Notes: generated by a model from the sequence alone, not told the origin. Positions 44,181 to 55,280 are shown, counted from the first letter of the stretch. The stretch: 64,000 nt of DNA from Viola odorata (GCA_963691705.1 OY829537.1:74979352-75043351), one strand, 5' to 3'. Numbers and translations: made by a program.

Positions 44181-44918
44181 GATAAATAAAAAAAAAGTCC
44201 CTGCAGTCTAATTGATTGTCTTTTTTCATCCCTCTGTTTTTTTTGAGTTATTTATCCTCCTCCACTTCAATAAAATGATTTATTTCATCCCTCACCCTAA
44301 TGCCGTCCAAATTTTCTGTCAGTTTGCTTACGTGGCATGACACGTCGATTGCCACGTCACCCTTTTGCTGACATGTCATGCCATGTCAGCAAAAAACAAC
44401 CGGGTCACCACCAAAATGGTGAAACGGCATCGTTTCACAAGTGGGAGCCTACGCTCCGTCGCTTGAAGAGAACGACATGTCGCGGCTTACTAAGTGAAAC
44501 GACGTCGTTTCGTTATGAGGAAAGAAAATGTCGAGGCTTGTTACTGATTCAAGCCATTGCGAAAATCCTTTTGAAAAAACCCTCTTTCACTCGATTTTCT
44601 TTCCTCTCAAAAACCCTAAGAAACTCCTTCCCTCACGATTTTAAACCTCCATCTTCAGCCAAATGCTTGCTCGCAATCGCTTTCTCGAAGGTCGAAGGCG
44701 TTAATTCCTCGTAGTGAAGGATATTTGGGTGTTTTCTGCAAATCCTCTTATGGGTAAGGCGTTGTCATTACCCTTTTCTCCTTGAAAGGAAATACGTGCT
44801 TTAAATGGCCCCTGAGCAATTGTTTTTTTTTCTAATTTGGTACCTGCATTTGTTTTAAAATATGTATGGTTTTGTCTTATTGCGTTAGTTGGTTTAGCAG
44901 GGAAATAGTGTGGGGAGT
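44181..44918 (+). mobile_element. Left end of a second MULE (element B), interrupted
   Basis: Starts near GTCCCTGCAGTCTAATTG, with the run of CATCCCTC / CCACGTC motifs usual in long plant MULE terminal repeats. Then comes the segment shared in inverse orientation with 40600-40800. The body is cut at 44918 by a Tat LTR (TGATAACAATT). The first bases of an exon-like stretch (after 44640) are too short to identify. Confidence 0.5.
44395..44640 (-). repeat. MULE terminal repeat, left end of element B
   Basis: Inverted copy of 40600-40800 with an extra insert of about 60 bases. Contains the perfect 16-bp palindrome GAAACGACGTCGTTTC (44496-44511) and a hairpin GTGAAACG-GCAT-CGTTTCAC near 44420. 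Confidence 0.7.
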
Positions 44919-45482
44919 TGATAACAATTAAGACAACCCCAAGGGTATTATCGTCCTTGTATCATTGCGAAGGCCGGAATCCTACCGCGCCAGCCAGGGG
45001 TCAGCAGAGGAAGGTTGACGCCCCTTAGCCAGCAAGGAACTCTAGGTTGGTCGACGTCAGCGCGGGGCCGGGGGGGTGTCTCACCCGTCATCCATCCGCA
45101 CGCACAGCGTTATCCCATCCCAGGACAACCATGGCGTCCCTGGAAGTTGTCGTCTATGATGTCATTGGAAGCTGTCACTTATGACATCACGAGAGGTTGT
45201 CGCCTATGACGTCACTTGAGGCGTTATCTCCCCCGATAACGCCTCCCACTAAAATCAACGCCCTCTCGCGGGCTATAAATACCCCCACCATTTAAAACGC
45301 AAGGTAAGCCTAAGATCGCTACTAGAACCTCTGCTATTTTGAACAGCCATACTAACTTAAGCATCAGAGTGTCTACGCTGGAGCCCCCCTCCGGCGCTTT
45401 GCAGGTACATTCGGCGGTAACTACAGTGACTCTGATCGGCCCCACCTCCACTTTCGATTCCCCAGAACTTCGAATCTTATCA
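44919..45482 (+). repeat. 5' LTR of the plus-strand Tat element, 564 bp
   Basis: TGATAACAATTAAG to CGAATCTTATCA, directly before the primer site. It shares its ends, TATA box and several words (GGGTATT..CGTC, ACTTAAGCAT, GCAGGTA) with the LTR at 50364-50900, so the two are related but diverged families. Confidence 0.85.
45274..45281 (+). promoter_or_regulatory. LTR TATA box
   Basis: GGCTATAAATACCCCC inside the LTR, with about 200 bases to the LTR end. Confidence 0.75.
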
Positions 45483-45484
45483 AA

Positions 45485-45503
45485 TTGGTGCTTTCATTGA
45501 GAG
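45485..45503 (+). other. Candidate primer-binding site
   Basis: TTGGTGCTTTCATTGAGAG starts two bases after the LTR end. Placement fits a primer-binding site; I cannot name the tRNA with certainty. Confidence 0.55.
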
Positions 45504-45569
45504 CTTTGGTTGACTAAGTGAGCATCCTTGACAACCAAGCTCCATTTTTCCTGGGAAGATCGGACCAAC

Positions 45570-48108
45570 CATGGCTTCTGACCCGGAGTCCACTCCGCCT
45601 CCATCTTCTACCATTCCCTTTGCGATCCGTAGGTGACTTTTTCCTTTCACCACTGCTGATGAGTCTACTATGATGCAAGAAATCAGTCGAGAGTCTTCAG
45701 ATCTCTCCTTTAAGATAGTAGGAGGAACACTTTCCTCCCAGATAAGCATTCCCTTGCCCCAGACGGGGGGATCCAGTTCTTATGCTCCTCCTTCTAGAGG
45801 ACTCACGCTTAGTGATGCAAATAACCCCCTCGCGAGCGAAATATCCGCCCTTCGTGCTCAGCTGGATTACTTGACTGAGCTGGCCGCGAGGATCGTGCCA
45901 GATGCTTCTGGGTCGAGTATTCCTCCCCAGGTTATTTTTACACCATCCATTGTCGCCGAACGACCCTTATCGCCCTTACAACACAGAAGTGTCCCGTTGA
46001 CTATGCCCGCAGCGGATACCCCAATTAGCCTTATGCGATTCGATCAGGGACAAATAGAGTCTTATGTGCTGCAGGTGCCGCAATTTCCCATCCCTCAAGG
46101 AGAAAGACGGCTCGACGAGCACAGAGACCGTTGGGACGGTCGGCGAGAAGAAGCAAATAGGAATGTATCCCTTGAACGTAGTGAAAGATCCAACAGTAGA
46201 AGACATCGAACCCGCTTGCCCAGGAGTCGCAGTCAATCCCCTCAGAGACATCACACTCCAGATCCACGTAATCGGAGGCGTCATTTGGAAGTGTCACCCC
46301 CTCGTCATACACGTGAAATCCTTGACGATACTTCAGGTCACCCGTTTAGTCATCGGGTGAACCGTCATAGGGTCAGTCGGTATGTGAAACTTCCTACAGA
46401 ATCCTACGATGGTACTAGAGATCCCATTTCTCACCTCAACAAGGTGAAGGACTTCGTACAATTTCAGACCCATAGTGATGCAGCCTTGTGTCAAATATTT
46501 GTCATGACGTTGTCAGTGCCCGCCTCTAGTTTGAAGGTCTTCCTGGTGGATCTATTGATAGCTTCCCGCAGATGGAATCTAAGTTTCAAAGTCGATTCAG
46601 CACTGCGGTCCCCATCAGGAAATCTTCCGCGGCCTTATTCGATATCCACCGAAAGCCTCAGGAATCTTTGAGAGATTTCCTTAGTCATTTCGACTTGGAA
46701 ATGTCATTAACCCCTGGCGTTACCGTGGACTTCGCCGTAGAAGCCTTGAAGCGGAACTACAGTTACGGGAAATTGAGAGACACGTTGATGGTGGACCCCC
46801 CCGGTGACGTTAGATGCGTTAAGGCTGAAAGCCCACAACTACGCAAGAATGGAAGAAGAAGAAAATAGGGACAGAGCCCGGAGCATGTTACAAGACGCGC
46901 CTCAAGTCCCTAACGCTCCTACCACTACCACTTCGGAGGATCGCTTTATTGACGAATATGCACAGCAAAAAGATCACATTCCTAGAGCCTTCAATCGGCA
47001 CAGAGGCAACTCCTCAAAAGGAAAGTCTGGCAATTCCCCTACTCGGCGACAGGGAGATCCTCCCAAGGGCCGAATTTACGACCCGGACCTCCCTTCCCTC
47101 ATTTTACCAAGAGCGGAAATATTAGCAATTGTGGAACGGCGGAATCTACCCATTCGTTACCCCGCCCCTGTTAAGCCTGGGGTAATCATGAGAGGAAGAG
47201 AAAATACTTTTTACAAGTTTCACAAAGCTAAGGGACACTCTACAGAAGTGTGCAGAGAATTAAAGTTGGCGATAAAACGTCTAGTAGAGGAAGGGTATCT
47301 TGGAGAATTCGCCACTAAGACCAGAGAGGAAGCTAGGAACAATCCTACGAGCAGAGCTGCTGATAACAGACCAGCTCCCCCTAGCGTTCCAGGAAGTAAC
47401 GTTGTCCCTGCCGGAAGAGGTAGAGAGACATTCATGATGGATGATGACGAGGTCCCTATCATCAACATCATAGCCGGAGGCACCCCCTACCTAGATGAAC
47501 CTGCACAGTTAACGCCCGCGACGGGAGACAAGCGGAACCGGGAAGGTGCGATAATGAAAAGTGAAGCGATAAGCGCTTTGGACAGGATGGTGCTGTCTTT
47601 TCCCAAAGAGGACGAGAAAGGCGTCATTTATCCACATAATGACGCGTTAGTGGTCACACCTGTTATCGCTAATCACGGGGTTAGAAGAACCCTCGTGGAC
47701 AACGGAAGCGTCGTGAACTTATTTTCACTGAAAGCCTATAACCGTATGAAGCACCCCAACAGCGAGTTGACGCCCTGCAAGAAGCCAATAATTGGGGTGG
47801 ATAGGGTCCCGATCCCAGTAACCGGGGTAACCACCTTGCCTGTGTACTTCAGAGAGGATACCTCCAAGCGATCGGAGGAGCTGCTATTCCTAGTCGTGGA
47901 CCTAAATCTGCCCTATAACGTTATTCTGGGGAGACCTTTCCTCAACCGCTTCGGAGTGGCGATATCACAAAAACATTTGAGGATGAAATATCCCTCTTGG
48001 GAGGGGGTAGTCTCAATAAAAGGCAATCAGAAATTGGCGGCCGAGTGTTACCTCCTCATGACTCAGAAGAGTTATGATAGGTACGTCTGTGTAACGATAG
48101 ATTCGTAA
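45570..48108 (+). pseudogene. gag: Tat gag and protease, frameshifted
   Basis: ATG 45570 gives only a short frame before TGA; the main frame runs 45670-46560 (Arg/Ser-rich region, then PTESYDGTRDPISHLNKVKDF). It shifts into another frame at about 46560 (SSAALFDIHRKP, VDFAVEALKRNYSYGKLRDTL) and back near 46804 (LDALRLKAHNYARMEEEE). The zinc knuckle (FYKFHKAKGHSTEVC, about 47207) has lost its first Cys, which the intact element at 63.4 kb keeps (YCKFHKVKGHSTDVC). The protease follows with TLVDNGSVVNLFS (about 47692) and VILGRPFLNRFG. The frame ends at TAA 48106-48108. Confidence 0.88.
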
Positions 48109-50363
48109 GAACAAAATGATGAGAAACGCACTCAGCCATTAGACAACATGGTACCCATGTCGGTTAACGGGATCGATGGAGCAAGCTTCCTTGTTAGTGA
48201 AAAGCTTAGCCCATGGAAAACCTTCAACTAGCTCGGTTGTTGCACAAGTGTAAAGGAGAATTCACATGGAAGCCCGCGGACATGCCAGGTATCTCTCGGG
48301 AGGTGGCAGAACACCGACTCAATGTTGATTCCAGCGTCAAGCCAATCCAGCAGAAGCGACGCGCATTTTCTGCAGAGAAAGCATCAGTCGTCGAGAAGGA
48401 GGTGATTAAACTCCTAGACGCCGGTTTCATCCGAGAAGTCCAATACCCGACCTGGCTAGCCAACCCAGTTCTTGTCCCAAAGCCCAACGGAGATTGGCGC
48501 ATGTGCATCGACTTTACTGACTTGAATGATGCTTGTCCCAAAGATTGCTACCCTCTTCCTCGGATTGATCAGTTGGTCGATCAGACCGCGGGGTACGCCT
48601 ATCTAAGCTCTCTAGACGCCAATTCGGGATACCATCAAATCCCCATGGCCGTTGAGGATGAAGAAAAAACCGCTTTCATCACCCCGAAAGCTACTTACTG
48701 TTATACGACAATGCCGTTTGGGTTGAAGAATGCGGGAGCCACCTTTCAACGAATGGCAAACAAGGTCTTTGAAAAGCAAATTGGAAGAAACGTGGAAGCA
48801 TATGTTGACGATATACTGGTTAAGAGCCGAAGTTTCCAAGGCCATCTGAATGACTTGGAGGAAGTGTTCCGCGTGATGAGAAAATATCAAATGAAGTTGA
48901 ATCCCTGTAAATGCATGTTTGCGTTTCAGACAGGAAAATTTTTGGGTTACGTGGTTAGCCGGAAAGGTATCCAGCCCAACCCCTCAAAGGTCAAAGCTGT
49001 CCAGGATATGATACCTCCTCGAACTGTCAAGGAGGTGCAAAGATTGACGGGGCGCGTTACTGCCCTAGGGCGATTTATCTCTAAGCAAGGCGAGAGATGC
49101 CTGCCCTTTTTTAAGGTCATACATAAAAAAGCTCCTTTCGGATGGACCGCAGAATGCGAAAAGGCGTTCATGGGCCTAAAAGCTTATTTATCGTCTGACT
49201 TGGTGCTGATAAGGCCAGAACTGGGCGATACCCTATACCTATACCTCGGTGTTGCAGACGAAGTGGTTAGCGTCGTCCTCATTCGAGACAACAACCATCT
49301 ACATCATCCTATCTATTTCGTGAGTCACATTTTGAAATATGCCGAGCTGCGGTATGCTCGTATTGAAAAAATAGCATTTTCACTGGTTCAGGCCACACGA
49401 AAAATGGACAGATACTTCCAAGCCCATCCCGCTATCATGCTTACTGACTAACCGTTGAAAAGGATATTCCGGAAGCCTGAGTCTTCAGGAAGGATGCTGA
49501 TTTGGGCCATCGAACTCGAGCAATACGGGTTGCAGTACAAAAACCGTCCTTCTGTGAAAGCCCAAGTCCTAGCAGACTTCATAGCCGAATGTACCTTCAT
49601 AGAAGACTCGTTAACAAACCTACCAGAAGAGGAAAGGGAGGACTTGGACCTCCCGTTCCCTGAAACCTATACTGATTTGTGGGTTGTTCATGTGGATGGA
49701 GCCAAGAACCAAGAGCTGGCTGGAGTCGGGATCTTCATGATCGGACCGCACGATATGCAGATACGATACGCCATCAGAATACTGCAACCGTTATCCAATA
49801 ATGCGGCGAAATATGAGGCGTTACTAGCCGGCCTCAGGATAGGAATAAACTTTTCCGCCAAGGCCATACACGACACAGGAATGATGGGAGACTTGCAATT
49901 GAAAATTTGTGGAGATTGCAAACTAATAATAGACCAAGTCTTGGGACACTCTCTGGCTAGAGAGCCCATCATGGTTTAGTACCTCGCCAAAGTGAAACGC
50001 GAACTGTTGGAAATAAAGAAAAGCGGCATGAGGGTTAGTTTTGAGCACATCCCCCAAGAGGATAACGTTGAAGCGGATGGCCTAGCCAAACTCGCTGTAA
50101 ATCCAGACGCGTCCATACTCAAGGGCATGTATTACCGAGACATATCGGTTCCCTCCTTCATGGAAGAGCAAACATTGCTTTACGTGGAAGAAATTGAAAA
50201 TGACTGGTGAATCCCTGTGATAAAATACTTGAAATATAAGGAATTACCTGCGGATAATGCCGAGAAGAAGAAAGTACTGAAACAAGCAGCAGGGTGTACA
50301 TATTACGACAGAGAGCTGATCTGGAGATGTTTTTCTCATCCGGCGGCCAAGTGTATAACGGAA
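48109..50363 (+). pseudogene. pol: Tat pol: RT, double RNase H, start of integrase
   Basis: After a frameshift near 48209: KPNGDWRMCIDFTDLNDACP, DANSGYHQIPMAVEDE, PFGLKNAGATFQRM and catalytic YVDD (about 48800). A degenerate first RNase H follows, then the second one (LWVVHVDGAKNQELAGVG about 49678, NNAAKYEALLAGL, ICGDCKLIIDQVLGHSL). The middle Glu of NNAAEYEAL in the homologue is Lys here. Stops at 49449 (TAA), 49977 (TAG) and 50208 (TGA) sit where the intact element at 59-64 kb has Gln, Gln and Arg. The frame ends inside the segment before the integrase zinc finger, at the inserted LTR. Confidence 0.92.
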
Positions 50364-50900
50364 TGATAATAATTTGTCTTCTGCCGAAGGATGTATGGCG
50401 GAGCAGCTCTTCTTAGATCAGTGTGCGCGACGGTCCACAGTACCTGCAATGCTTAAGTCAGTAGGTGTACTGAAATTGGCAGAGTTTTGGCTAGTCCAGT
50501 CCGCTTACCTGCCTCCTTTGTGGGGGAGGTATTTATAGAAGAAAGGGGGCGTTCCTGCCCGAGTAAACGGGTACGGAGCTATCGCTCGCGTTAGGGTCTG
50601 TGGTTCGCCCTTATCATGATACGCTACCTTGGCGGTAGGTGCGTAAGTAGATATTGCCACAGTAGGATAATGGTCGGAGCGTTAATCCTGACGCGTGGTT
50701 TCCTCTGGGGGTGAGATAACTCCTTGAGCCAAGCAGGAGGTCCGTGAGAGGAGCCGGTAGGGCCCCGTTAGCCTTTGTAGCGTTAGCCTTTGGGGAAGGT
50801 AGCAATCTTGTCCCTACCGTGGTGGTGCGAAACAGTAGCTATGCCTCTTCCCACCAGGTGATAGACGAAAATACCCTTTCTTTTTGGTGAATTGTTATCA
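50364..50900 (-). repeat. 3' LTR of the minus-strand Tat element, 537 bp
   Basis: On the minus strand it runs TGATAACAATTC to TTATTATCA. It shares ends and internal words with the 44919-45482 LTR. Orientation is set by the TATA box. The bases next to its start (50901-50925) are not clearly polypurine. Confidence 0.78.
50530..50537 (-). promoter_or_regulatory. LTR TATA box
   Basis: TATAAATACCTCCCCC on the minus strand, matching the TATAAATACCCCC of the LTR at 45274. Confidence 0.75.
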
Positions 50901-50920
50901 TAAGCCCAACTGAAAATGAG
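50895..50920. repeat. LTR-edge segment, copy 1
   Basis: TTATCATAAGCCCAACTGAA + AATGAG spans the LTR end. A close copy lies at 51634-51659. Confidence 0.85.
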
Positions 50921-51028
50921 CCCGAGTGTTTACCAAGGGCTAACGTTCCTTCTCTTATGGAGAGTCCCTCTAAGTACCGGGGCGGTTTTGCCTCAGAAGA
51001 TGGTCCCGACGGCTTTTTTGTCAGAATC

Positions 51029-51035
51029 TATAAAT
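51029..51035 (+). promoter_or_regulatory. TATA box of antisense gene 1
   Basis: AATCTATAAATCAGG, 61 bases before the ATG at 51096. Confidence 0.6.
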
Positions 51036-51095
51036 CAGGGGTTTCTCTGTGCCAGTTTCTTCGTATTTTCACGTTCTTTCTTTTCATATTTCGTC

Positions 51096-51479
51096 ATGGA
51101 TGAACTGACTCGCAATTTCCTGATCTCTAAAACTCTGACCCTGAAGAATCTTACTGAGGGTGACATCGGCTTCCTGGAGAGGATGATCACCAAGACCTCC
51201 GAGGATGTCCTGGAGTTGCAGGGGGTGCTAACCCCTATTCTGTCTAGACAACTGGGAATAACTCAGGAGGATTTTAATCCCCTAGAGAGTTTGGCGAAAC
51301 TGGCCACTGTCAGTGCCCACCTTGATGTGGTGGCCTCGATGCTACAGTAGAGGAAAGATCTGCTGGCCTGCTGCCTAAAGGGCATGAGAGCTTGCTCTTC
51401 CGAACTGACCTCCGTCGCTGACGCTTTAAAGGAGGTTCCCGTTGTGCCAGGGGAAGATGATGCGGGGTCCAATATCTGA
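51096..51479 (+). pseudogene. Antisense accessory gene 1 (MDELTRNFL family)
   Basis: 84 codons from ATG 51096 to TAG 51348-51350, then the same frame continues 42 codons to TGA 51477-51479. The homologue at 35.4-35.7 kb has Gln at the TAG position, so this is a nonsense change. The protein is small and helical: MDELTRNFLISKTLTLKNL, TKTSEDVLELQGVL, LAKLATVSAHLDVVASML. Not recognised as a known domain; conservation across the two cassettes suggests a real gene. It lies about 200 bases from the LTR and is antisense to gag-pol. Confidence 0.65.
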
Positions 51480-51633
51480 CCGCTGGCTTCGCTTCTTCTC
51501 GTTGTTTTTCTTATGTTTCTTGTACATATTTGAACGCTAAGGCCACCTGGCCATAAATAAATAACTGTCTCTGCTTTTTCCCAAGTCTTCTCTCTTTTCT
51601 TGCTTGGTTGCTTGCTTTATTGGTTGGAAATAT

Positions 51634-51659
51634 TTATCATGAGCCCAACTGAAAATGGG
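51634..51659. repeat. LTR-edge segment, copy 2
   Basis: TTATCATGAGCCCAACTGAA + AATGGG repeats the LTR-end junction at 50895-50920. The two copies bracket antisense gene 1. Confidence 0.85.
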
Positions 51660-51893
51660 TCTTCCTCGGGACATTGTATTGCAGTGGTCGTGTTCCGGGA
51701 ATTAGCAATGAATGCTCTGTCTTGACTGTTACAGGGCCGTCTTTTCAGTGGCAGGTGGTTGGGCGGTTCTTTGGTGCTCTTTGATTGGTGCGTTCAACGA
51801 GCAGATGCACCTGTGACGGATCGGATTCTGCAATTGCAGTTATTTTTCCCAAGCGTCTTAATTGATTTTTCAGGGATCGAATGCTCACTCGGC

Positions 51894-51900
51894 TATATAA
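51894..51900 (+). promoter_or_regulatory. TATA box of antisense gene 2
   Basis: GGCTATATAAGGGAG, 74 bases before the ATG at 51968. Confidence 0.6.
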
Positions 51901-51967
51901 GGGAGTTTGGTTTCCCTTTCCTGTTCATCTTCATCCTTTTCCTTCTTTTTTTGCTTTTGCAGGTCAC

Positions 51968-52390
51968 ATGGCAGATTTTTATTTCTTAAGTTCCATGGAT
52001 CGCGACTCCTTGCCCACTCCTCCGACTTCGCCGGACTCAGATCATCCCCCTCCTTCGCCACCATGGAGGCCTCCGGTCCGCCGAAAGGGTCGTAAGAGAC
52101 AGGGGAAACGGACTTCCAAGACGCCCTTTGCGACTTTGGCTTCTTCTGGTTCTGCTATTCAAGAGGGTGGCAAACGTTTTTCTTCCCCTGATTGCTCGCT
52201 GAACGAGGATTTTCCCACCAGTGCTGGTGCGGGGTTGGCAGATTCGAGTGTCAAAGAAAAGTCATGCCCATTAGGGTCCTGCCCAGAAAGGGAGGCAGAC
52301 CAGCCGGTCCCGAATGCTGACGGGAAGATGCCATTCCTTGATGATGACGGGGTTTATCACCATGGCATTTACTGGCCTGATGAGGATTAG
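51968..52390 (+). CDS. Antisense accessory gene 2, small Pro-rich/acidic protein
   Basis: 140 codons, MADFYFLSSMDRDSLPTPPT onward. N-terminal Pro/Ser-rich part, a basic patch (PPVRRKGRKRQGKRTSK) that could be a nuclear localisation signal, and an acidic end (DDDGVYHHGIYWPDED). Not recognised. No counterpart in the minus-strand cassette, where gene 1 and gene a are adjacent. The TATA box and intact frame support expression; the function is unknown. Confidence 0.5.
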   Translation: MADFYFLSSMDRDSLPTPPTSPDSDHPPPSPPWRPPVRRKGRKRQGKRTSKTPFATLASSGSAIQEGGKRFSSPDCSLNEDFPTSAGAGLADSSVKEKSCPLGSCPEREADQPVPNADGKMPFLDDDGVYHHGIYWPDED

Positions 52391-52887
52391 CCGTTTTGCA
52401 TTGTACCCGCCTATTGGCGTTTTATGAATAAAATGATGCTTTCTACTTTTCCTTTTTTGTCGTTACTTCCGTTAGCCTGCTGGTTCTTGGTGATAGCTAA
52501 CGCAAGCGGTTGGCCTGTCTGAGGCAATCGCTTCGCGGTTACTCTGACTGGGTCAATACTGTCTCGCCCTTTTGGGGAGTCTCGACGAATAACTTCTCTT
52601 TTTTCAAATTTCTTTAATGCGCTTCCACGTGGCCAACTTCTTTTACACGCGTCTTCGCCCGATTGGTGACTCAATTAATGCGGTGGCATTTTTATCCTTT
52701 AAGAAGGGCCATTCTCCAATTTCTCAAAACTTTTGCCCTCACTTCAAATTTTCCTTTTTGTCTTCCTTCGTCTTCTTCTCCGAATACCTTTTCGGCCGCT
52801 CGTCACTGTCCGCCGATTTCTCTGCGATTCTTCTCCTTTAAGGTATCAATTCGTCCCTTCTCAGATTTCCTTTTTTGTTGGTTTGCT
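52391..52887 (+). promoter_or_regulatory. Upstream region of antisense gene a
   Basis: About 500 bp without a gene. It holds the G-box CCACGTGG at 52625-52632, 263 to 256 bases before the ATG. A pyrimidine-rich stretch occurs before the ATG; no convincing TATA box. Confidence 0.4.
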
Positions 52888-55012
52888 ATGGCTAGGAATA
52901 GACCTCGCCAGATTATCTCTAGGCCCATGGATCCCGAGGTCGCCCAATCACCGAGTATTTTTACTTGCGATGTGGTTCTGAAAGCCGAATTGGAGGAACA
53001 TGGTATTACCTTTCCTCCTGGGCATGAGCCTTCTATTCCCGGAAGTGATATGCGGCTTCATAATCCAGGGTGGGGCCACAGTAGGCTTCTTTATTTTAAA
53101 ATGTTCCTTTATGGTTTCCGCTTTCCCGTTCATGAGTCGATACTAACTCTGCTGCGGGAGTATAGCCTTAATCCTGCCCAGATAACTCCTTCCTCTTGGT
53201 GTGCGGTTTATGCTTTTCTTCGCGCTTGCGAGTTGAAGAACATTTTTACCCCATCTATCAATTTGTTTCGCAAATTCTTTAGCATGATTTGCTACAATTG
53301 TTTAATCGAGATTACTCCCCGGTGGGATGATGCGCTCGTGCAGTCGTTTTGGCAACGTTTTCACGGCTTCAAGAAGGGTGTAGCTGATTGGAAGAGCAGC
53401 TTCTTTGTTCTGGAGCTACCGTCACGTTTGTGGCGTATCAATTTCAATCAGGAACTAATAGGTCCCGTTTGGACAAATCCCGCGATTTTGTCCAGAACTG
53501 AGTTGGACCAGGCTAACGCTTTGTTAGACGAGAATACTCACTACCGTATTCGTGCCCTTGCTCTGTTCAAGCCTCTGGAAGAGTGCGTTATGGGTGAGCC
53601 TATTTCTTTCCATATTTTCTTTACTTTGGTCCTTGCACGCTTTGTTTGCTATGAGAAGCTAACGGTTGATTCGCAGGTGACACTGGTGCTCCTCTGAACG
53701 TAACACCGCTTCAAACTTTACCGGCCTCGCCTTCGGCCGAGGGCTCAAGTCGGGGTGGCGTTCCTCCTTCGAGGAAGAGAACTAAGACGGTTGCCCGGGG
53801 AGGGCGAAGGCCCGTTAGCTCTGTGCGAACTTCTCATTTTGTGGAAAATTGGCTACCAGAGCGTCGCAAGGGGACAAACTCCAGGCCTGTCGCAACGACG
53901 GTAATTACTAGCGATGATGAAGATGCGGATGCTAAGTCAGACCTTTGCCACGCTTCTTCCCTTGCTGCTTCCCAGCGTCGGAAAAAGCTTCGAGTGGCCA
54001 CTAACGGACAGGCTACCGGGACATCTCCTGTGGATGTGGCAACTGTTTCTACGCCTGCTGTTTTGTCTGAGGCGGGCGCCTCTCAGCCAACGGGAGCCGC
54101 TGAGGCGTTGGAAAAAACTTGTTCTTCTGAGGGAGAGGGCCTACCGATGGAATGTCCTCCTCCCATATCTGACGCTCCCGATTCTCCGATTGCTCATTGT
54201 ATTCCTGACGTAGTGGTCACACCTCCTGTGGTGGATTCGACTGCTGAGCTACCGCCTAAGGTTACTCCGCAGCTGTTTTTTACTCCTTTCAAGGGTACTT
54301 TTTCTCAGGGCTCTTCTCCACCTCCCTCGATCAATCTTGCCTGTGGCGGTCCTAACGGGGTCCCGGCCTATCGTATGAATCTTGCAGGGTTCTGCTTTGA
54401 TGCCCTTCGCGCTGTCGGGGTTCCCCAACCTTTTTCTCGAGATGAGTTTACTGCACCCTTGATAGGAGAGATGCTGAGTTCAAAAAAAAAGAGGAATTTC
54501 TTCAACTCCCTCCCTCGGCACGCTTTCGCCATATTCTGAATGATTCTCTGGACTTCTTCCGCCATCTGAATTATCAATTCGAAATTCACGATCGCGAGTC
54601 ACGTAATTTTTCCAGCGCATTGTGCGTTGCAAGGGTGCAGCTTGAGAAGGCGGTGGAGCACTCTAGGTTGCTGACGCGTCTTTGTGAATCGTCCCAAACG
54701 GAATTGGACAGAGAAAAATCTATCGGGAAAGCCAAGATAGAAGTTCTGGAGGCAGAATTGGCACTAGAAAAGAAGAAAAATCTCTTTCTCCGCGAAGAGA
54801 TACTTGCTCGAGATGAGGGGTCTGCTAGGGCGTCATTAAAGGAAGAGTTATGGAGGAAGAGGGTTCTGGAGGCCTTCATTTCTGGATTTGCGTCCCGTTT
54901 CAAAGGTAACCCTTCGGATCCAGCCCAGGTAGCTAATTACATCTCTATCGTGATGGGTGAGATTAGCGAAGGTGACAGCGGTTCTTTTGACCTTTCGAGG
55001 GAGAAAGCCTAA
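52888..55012 (+). pseudogene. Antisense accessory gene a, spliced (gypsy-type transposon domain plus coiled coil)
   Basis: ATG 52888 (MARNRPRQIISRPMDPEV). Exon 1 (to 53593) holds the conserved domain (IFTCDVVLKAELE, YFKMFLYGFRFPVHES, QITPSSWCAVYAFLRACEL, SFWQRFHGF). GTGAGC at 53594 and TTCGCAG at 53676 bound an 83-bp intron, with CTAAC upstream of the acceptor. Joining them restores frame (MG|DTGAPLN), while reading through gives a stop at 53695. Exon 2 has a basic patch (PSRKRTKTVARGGRR-like), a Ser/Pro-rich stretch, then a coiled coil (LDREKSIGKAKIEVLEAELA) to TAA 55012. A slip in the A-run at 54482-54490 breaks the frame. The homologue is at 33.3-35.3 kb; function unknown. Confidence 0.8.
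53594..53676 (+). other. Intron of antisense gene a (83 bp)
   Basis: GTGAGC...TTCGCAG, T-rich, with GCTAAC 14-19 bases before the acceptor. The minus-strand homologue has a 63-bp intron at the same codon. Confidence 0.78.
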
Positions 55013-55280
55013 CGCTAGCGATGGTGCCTGGGCCTTTCCTTGTTTTTCTTGTTGTTGTCTCTTCTTTTGATATTTCTTTAAAACCATTCGAACATTGTTT
55101 CTCTTGTAATAATGCTAACGCTTTGTATCCTTTGTCGTACTGTATGATATTACCGTTTATTCCTTCTTTATCTTCTTTGTACCATCGCGCCGTTTGGCAA
55201 GGCCAGCGCTGCTTTTTATGTTTTTTAATCAATCCCCCTGTCCCTCATTTAATGCCACTTGAAGGGTAATGATGAAAGAA

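Larger units (their letters stand above)
44919..50363 (+). mobile_element. Decayed Tat-lineage Ty3/gypsy element, 5' part
   Basis: 5' LTR, primer site, gag, protease, RT, two RNase H domains and the first residues of integrase. The second RNase H (archaeal-type) identifies the Tat lineage. The coding frame stops at codon GAA at 50363 and the next base begins an LTR in the opposite orientation. The rest of integrase and the 3' LTR should therefore lie beyond the right edge of the window, after the inserted element. Confidence 0.88.

Noticed and set aside
45976..46360. Alternative frames in the Tat gag region
   Set aside because: Overlaps on both strands with the real gag frame, which matches two other copies in the window.
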